Part shown: piece by piece, positions 15,455 through 18,661 of the stretch
Numbering within the stretch: position 1 is the stretch's first letter
Layout: every line of letters starts with the position of its first letter
Assembly: GCA_023432235.1 (NCBI GenBank)
Contig: JAEYUX010000041.1
Coordinates: 1 to 18,661, forward strand
DNA: 18,661 bases
Direction: 5' to 3'
DNA from: Actinomycetes bacterium
Lineage (GTDB): Bacteria; Actinomycetota; Actinomycetes; Actinomycetales; Demequinaceae
Translations under genes and position numbers: made by a program
Notes under the pieces: generated by a model
The model's database searches: none
Told to the model about the DNA's origin: nothing
The model's input: the letters and a program-made list of their open reading frames with translations, nothing else

Positions 15455-16279
15455 ATGAGCGCCAATGAGGAAATTGTTCTCGGTGAAGGCGTCGCAATCG
15501 ATGCGGGTGCCGCATCGGTGGTGATGCGCGCCGGCTCGGGAGCGATCGATGCGCTCGTCACCTTCGTCAGTTTCATCTTTGTCCTCAGGCTTGCCGATCC
15601 CCTCTTGCAGGTCGCAAACGGAGGCCTGTACGCCGCGCTTAACATCGCGCTCGTCGTCGTGTGGTTCGTCGTGGTGCCCGCCCTCATCGAACTCCTCACG
15701 CGCGGCCTATCGGTGGGCCGCCTCGCCGTCGGCCTGCGCATCGTGCGCGATGACGGCGGGCCCGTGTCGGCGCGTTACGCCTTTGGCCGTGCCCTCGTCG
15801 GCTTCTTTGAGATTTACGCGACGGTCGGGATGGTTGCCGTCACGATGTCCTTCCTCAGTGAAAGAGGCAAGCGGCTTGGTGACATGCTCGTGGGCACCTA
15901 CTCGATGCGGACGCGGGGCGGGCGCAAGGCATTGCCGCCCGTTGTCATGCCCTTCGGTCTCGCCGATTGGGCCTCCAATGCCGACGTGCGCCGCCTTCCA
16001 GATGGCCTTGCACTCACAGCGCGGTTGTTTCTCGCTCGCGCGAATGAAATGACGCCCGACGCCCGACGCCGCTTTGGCACGGACATTGCGGCTCAGATGG
16101 CGCCTCTCGTGGCCCCTCCGCCGCCAGCGGGCACCCATCCCGAGTCATTCATTGCGGCCGTCCTCGCCACACGGCGCGAGCGCGAGTACGCGGCGGGATG
16201 GCGCGCTGATCGAGTCAACGCGGCCGATGCCGAACGGCTCGCCCGTCTCCCGTACGGCATCCCCGACGCCGCAAACTAG
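15455..16279 (+). CDS. RDD-family membrane protein
   Basis: The 274-residue product has an N-terminal RDD domain with membrane helices near 29-46, 56-80 and 115-134. The family's Arg and first Asp appear in RAGSGAIDALV (R25, D32), and the last cytoplasmic signature is GKRLGDMLVGT at about 138-148. The C-terminal 120 residues are soluble and Ala/Arg/Pro-rich with no recognised domain. RDD proteins have no single known function; proposals include transport of ions or compatible solutes. ATG 15455 has an excellent AGGAGG ribosome binding site 4 bases upstream. It corresponds to Rv3695, again next to the SpoIIM and MoxR genes. It converges on ahcY with only 7 bases between stop codons and no visible terminator. 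Confidence 0.9.
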   Translation: MSANEEIVLGEGVAIDAGAASVVMRAGSGAIDALVTFVSFIFVLRLADPLLQVANGGLYAALNIALVVVWFVVVPALIELLTRGLSVGRLAVGLRIVRDDGGPVSARYAFGRALVGFFEIYATVGMVAVTMSFLSERGKRLGDMLVGTYSMRTRGGRKALPPVVMPFGLADWASNADVRRLPDGLALTARLFLARANEMTPDARRRFGTDIAAQMAPLVAPPPPAGTHPESFIAAVLATRREREYAAGWRADRVNAADAERLARLPYGIPDAAN

Positions 16280-16286
16280 GCACTCG

Positions 16287-17744
16287 TCAGTAGCGGTAGT
16301 GGTCCGGCTTGTAGGGACCCTCAGGTGCGATGCCGATGTAGTCCGCTTGCTGGGTGGTCAACTCGGTAAGGCGCACACCAAGGGCACCGAGATGCAGGCG
16401 CGCCACCTTCTCGTCTAGCACCTTGGGCAGGCGATACACGCCGAGCGGATAGTCCGCCGTTCTCACCCACAGCTCAATTTGCGCAAGGACCTGGTTGGTG
16501 AAGGACGTGCTCATGACAAAAGACGGGTGACCTGTCGCGTTGCCAAGGTTCATGAGCCGTCCCTCGCTGAGGACGATGACGGAGTGGCCATCGGGGAACG
16601 TCCATTCGTCGACTTGCGGCTTGACGGGCTCGCGCTTCGCGCCGGATCTCGCAAGTCCGGCCATGTCGATTTCATTGTCGAAATGGCCCACGTTGGCAAC
16701 GATCGCCTTGTCTTTCATCGCGGCCATGTGCTCGATGCGGATGATGTCCTTGTTTCCCGTGGTGGTGACAAAGAAATCGGCGCGGTCCACATAGTCCTCG
16801 ACACGTGCCACCTCGTAACCGTCCATCGCGGCCTGAAGCGCACAGATCGGATCCACCTCGGATACGACAACGCGGGCGCCTTGACCCCGCAACGCCTCCG
16901 CTGCACCCTTGCCCACATCTCCATAACCGCAGACGAACGCCACCTTGCCCCCGATGAGGACGTCGGTGGCGCGGTTGAGGCCGTCTGGCAGGGAGTGACG
17001 GATGCCGTATCGGTTGTCGAACTTTGACTTCGTCACCGAATCATTGACATTGATCGCGGGGAACAAGAGCTCGCCTCGCGCATGCGCCTGATCGAGACGG
17101 TGAACACCTGTCGTCGTCTCCTCAGACACGCCGAGAATTCCCGCGGCCATCCGTGTGAACCGGGTTGGGTCGGTCGCGAGGGAGCGTCGCAACACCGCAC
17201 GCATCGCCTCCACCTCGGCGTTGTACTCGGGGTCCTCTTCTTCACGGGGCGCAGGCACGGCGCCTGCCTTTTCTGCCTTGACTCCTTCGTGGACGAGGAG
17301 CGTCGCGTCGCCGCCATCGTCGAGAATCATCGTCGGCCCGTCATGACCGTCCCACGTGAGAATGCGGTCGGTGTAATCCCAGTATTCGGCCAACGTCTCG
17401 CCCTTGACGGCAAACACCGGCACGCCGTTGGGCGCCGAATAGGTGCCGGGGCCAACAACGACGGCTGCGGCCGCTTCGTCTTGAGTCGAAAAGATGTTGC
17501 ACGACGCCCACCGCACCTCGGCGCCCAACGCCGTGAGCGTCTCAATGAGCACAGCAGTCTGCACAGTCATGTGGAGCGAACCGGCAATGCGAGCACCGCG
17601 CAATGGTTGAGAATCGCCGTACTCCGCACGCAGTGCCATGAGACCTGGCATCTCGACCTCGGCGAGGCGAATCTGGATGCGACCCGCGGCTGCGAGAGCG
17701 AGATCTGCGACAACGTAGTCGATGGCGTGACCATCGGTGGTCAT
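16287..17744 (-). CDS. ahcY: adenosylhomocysteinase (S-adenosyl-L-homocysteine hydrolase)
   Basis: This cytoplasmic NAD-dependent enzyme splits S-adenosylhomocysteine into adenosine and homocysteine, relieving inhibition of methyltransferases in the activated methyl cycle. The 485-residue product has substrate-site elements GSLHMTVQTA at about 55-64, SCNIFSTQDE at 81-90 and NDSVTKSKFDN at 234-244. The NAD-binding loop is GYGDVGKG at 273-280; NVGHFDNEID at 351-360 and the C-terminal YKPDHYRY with its cofactor-contacting Lys and Tyr complete the set. An insert of about 40 residues around 150-190 is typical of the bacterial long form (mycobacterial SahH). ATG 17744 has a GGAG site just upstream and overlaps the stop of the metal transporter gene (ATGA), so the two are probably cotranscribed. 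No riboswitch could fit directly upstream. Confidence 0.98.
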   Translation of the reverse strand: MTTDGHAIDYVVADLALAAAGRIQIRLAEVEMPGLMALRAEYGDSQPLRGARIAGSLHMTVQTAVLIETLTALGAEVRWASCNIFSTQDEAAAAVVVGPGTYSAPNGVPVFAVKGETLAEYWDYTDRILTWDGHDGPTMILDDGGDATLLVHEGVKAEKAGAVPAPREEEDPEYNAEVEAMRAVLRRSLATDPTRFTRMAAGILGVSEETTTGVHRLDQAHARGELLFPAINVNDSVTKSKFDNRYGIRHSLPDGLNRATDVLIGGKVAFVCGYGDVGKGAAEALRGQGARVVVSEVDPICALQAAMDGYEVARVEDYVDRADFFVTTTGNKDIIRIEHMAAMKDKAIVANVGHFDNEIDMAGLARSGAKREPVKPQVDEWTFPDGHSVIVLSEGRLMNLGNATGHPSFVMSTSFTNQVLAQIELWVRTADYPLGVYRLPKVLDEKVARLHLGALGVRLTELTTQQADYIGIAPEGPYKPDHYRY

Positions 17745-18661
17745 GTGGAGCTCCGTTCGGCGGTGGAGCGGCGCACATCGGGCTCCACGTAGATGAGCCG
17801 AGCTTCGGGCACGGCGGCACGAATCGCTGTCTCGGCATTGTTGATGGTGGTCGCCAGCTCGGCGAGGGTCTGGACGCCGGGCACCGCAACCTTTGCCGTG
17901 ACGAGGATGTCATCAGGGCCGAGGTGAAGAGTGCGCAGGTGAATGACATCGGTCAGCCCAACCGAAGCCAAGCCCGCGTAGATCGCCTCGATGTCTTCGG
18001 GGTTGGCGGCCTCGCCCATCAGCATCGACTTTGTCTCTTTGCCAAGGATGAATGCGATGGAGCACAGCAGCACGCCGATCATCGCGGCGCCAACGGCATC
18101 CCAACGGCCGTCACCGGTCACCAGCGTCATGCTGACGCCAAAGAGCGCAAAGATGAGGCCGAGAAGCGCACCAAGGTCCTCGAGCAAGATGACGGGAAGT
18201 TCCGGCGCCTTTGAGCGCTGGATGAAGCGCCGCCAACTGCGGCCCTCGCGCACCTTGTTCGCCTCAACGATGGCTGTCCGGAAGGACCACGTTTCCAAGC
18301 CAATCGCGACAACGAGGACAAGGACAGGCACCCAGTGCCACGATTCGATGGGATGCGGGTCTGAGAACTTGTGCCACGCTTCGTACAAAGCAAAAAGTCC
18401 ACCCACCGTGAACAGCACGATCGCGACCATGAAGGCGTAGTAGTACCGGTCACGCGCGTAGCCGAAGGGATGCTCAGGAGTCGCGTCGCGGCGCGCCCTC
18501 TTCACGCCGACGAGGAGGAGGACCTGATTGCCAGCGTCGGCCACCGAGTGAATCGCCTCGGCCAACATCGAGGACGCCCCCGTGAGAATGAAGGCGATGA
18601 ACTTCGTGACCGCAATGCCGCTGTTCGCAAGGAGCGCGGCGACCACCGCCTTTGTCCCGTG
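17741..18661 (-). CDS. cation diffusion facilitator transporter (ZnT9-like), 5' end beyond the window
   Basis: Cation diffusion facilitators export Zn2+ or related divalent metals by exchange with protons. The 306 residues in the window are nearly the whole protein: the frame runs open to the edge, and the first residues HGTKAVVAALLANSG match the usual start of the family, so only a few residues are missing. The helix 2 metal-site segment is LAEAIHSVADAGNQ, and EHPFGYARDRYYYAF follows helix 2. The usual second metal motif HxxxD is replaced by LLEDLGALLG in helix 5. Those features, as I recall, mark the ZnT9-like branch. The C-terminal cytoplasmic domain (last 90 residues) includes DVIHLRTLHLGPDDILVTAKV. 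An internal GTG at 18646 would give a shorter protein but would drop conserved residues. Substrate metal cannot be decided from sequence. Confidence 0.92.
   Translation of the reverse strand, partial: HGTKAVVAALLANSGIAVTKFIAFILTGASSMLAEAIHSVADAGNQVLLLVGVKRARRDATPEHPFGYARDRYYYAFMVAIVLFTVGGLFALYEAWHKFSDPHPIESWHWVPVLVLVVAIGLETWSFRTAIVEANKVREGRSWRRFIQRSKAPELPVILLEDLGALLGLIFALFGVSMTLVTGDGRWDAVGAAMIGVLLCSIAFILGKETKSMLMGEAANPEDIEAIYAGLASVGLTDVIHLRTLHLGPDDILVTAKVAVPGVQTLAELATTINNAETAIRAAVPEARLIYVEPDVRRSTAERSST

Noticed and set aside
17745..17800. SAM or SAH riboswitch upstream of ahcY
   Set aside because: The ahcY start overlaps the stop of the upstream transporter gene, leaving no leader, and any riboswitch would have to precede the operon outside the window.
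1..18661. Mobile element, prophage, CRISPR or tRNA insertion
   Set aside because: I saw no transposase, integrase, spaced direct-repeat array or tRNA cloverleaf, and composition and codon use look uniform across the window.

Overview
The window is a GC-rich stretch of housekeeping chromosome from an actinobacterium. SecA with a SEC-C tail, MtrA-MtrB-LpqB, a long ribosome hibernation factor and an Rv3235-family protein together are an actinobacterial signature. The gene order looks most like Micrococcales, but species or genus cannot be read from the sequence. No tRNA, rRNA, CRISPR array, insertion sequence or phage gene was seen. No stretch over about 140 bases lacks a gene.

Layout. Bases 1-246 hold the 3' end of an Rv3235-family gene (plus). 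It converges on a minus-strand block read from 8901 down to 254: mtrA, mtrB and lpqB (each joined by a GTGA overlap), a ComF-family phosphoribosyltransferase, hpf and secA. Divergent from mtrA is a tightly packed plus-strand operon (9034-14401): a Pro-rich six-helix membrane protein, a DUF4129 protein, a DUF4350 protein, a MoxR AAA+ ATPase and a DUF58 protein. It converges on a SpoIIM-family membrane protein (minus), which is divergent from an RDD-family membrane protein (plus). At the right end ahcY and a 5'-truncated cation diffusion facilitator gene are read on the minus strand and overlap by ATGA.

How the genes relate. MtrAB-LpqB is the envelope and cell-division two-component system with its lipoprotein partner. 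SecA drives protein export and HPF dimerises idle ribosomes. The MoxR/DUF58/DUF4129/DUF4350/SpoIIM/RDD set matches, from memory, the order of M. tuberculosis Rv3690-Rv3695 (Rv3692 = moxR2). Here it lies between mtrA and ahcY, a neighbourhood that in M. tuberculosis corresponds to Rv3235-Rv3248c. This poorly characterised membrane-chaperone module is the most interesting system in the window, though its parts are known families.

Non-coding structure. There is a perfect 9-bp inverted repeat just before the hpf ribosome binding site, a GC-rich terminator-like hairpin between hpf and secA, a 14-bp bulged hairpin exactly at the DUF58/SpoIIM convergent ends, and a 29-base divergent gap between SpoIIM and RDD whose possible -10 elements overlap.
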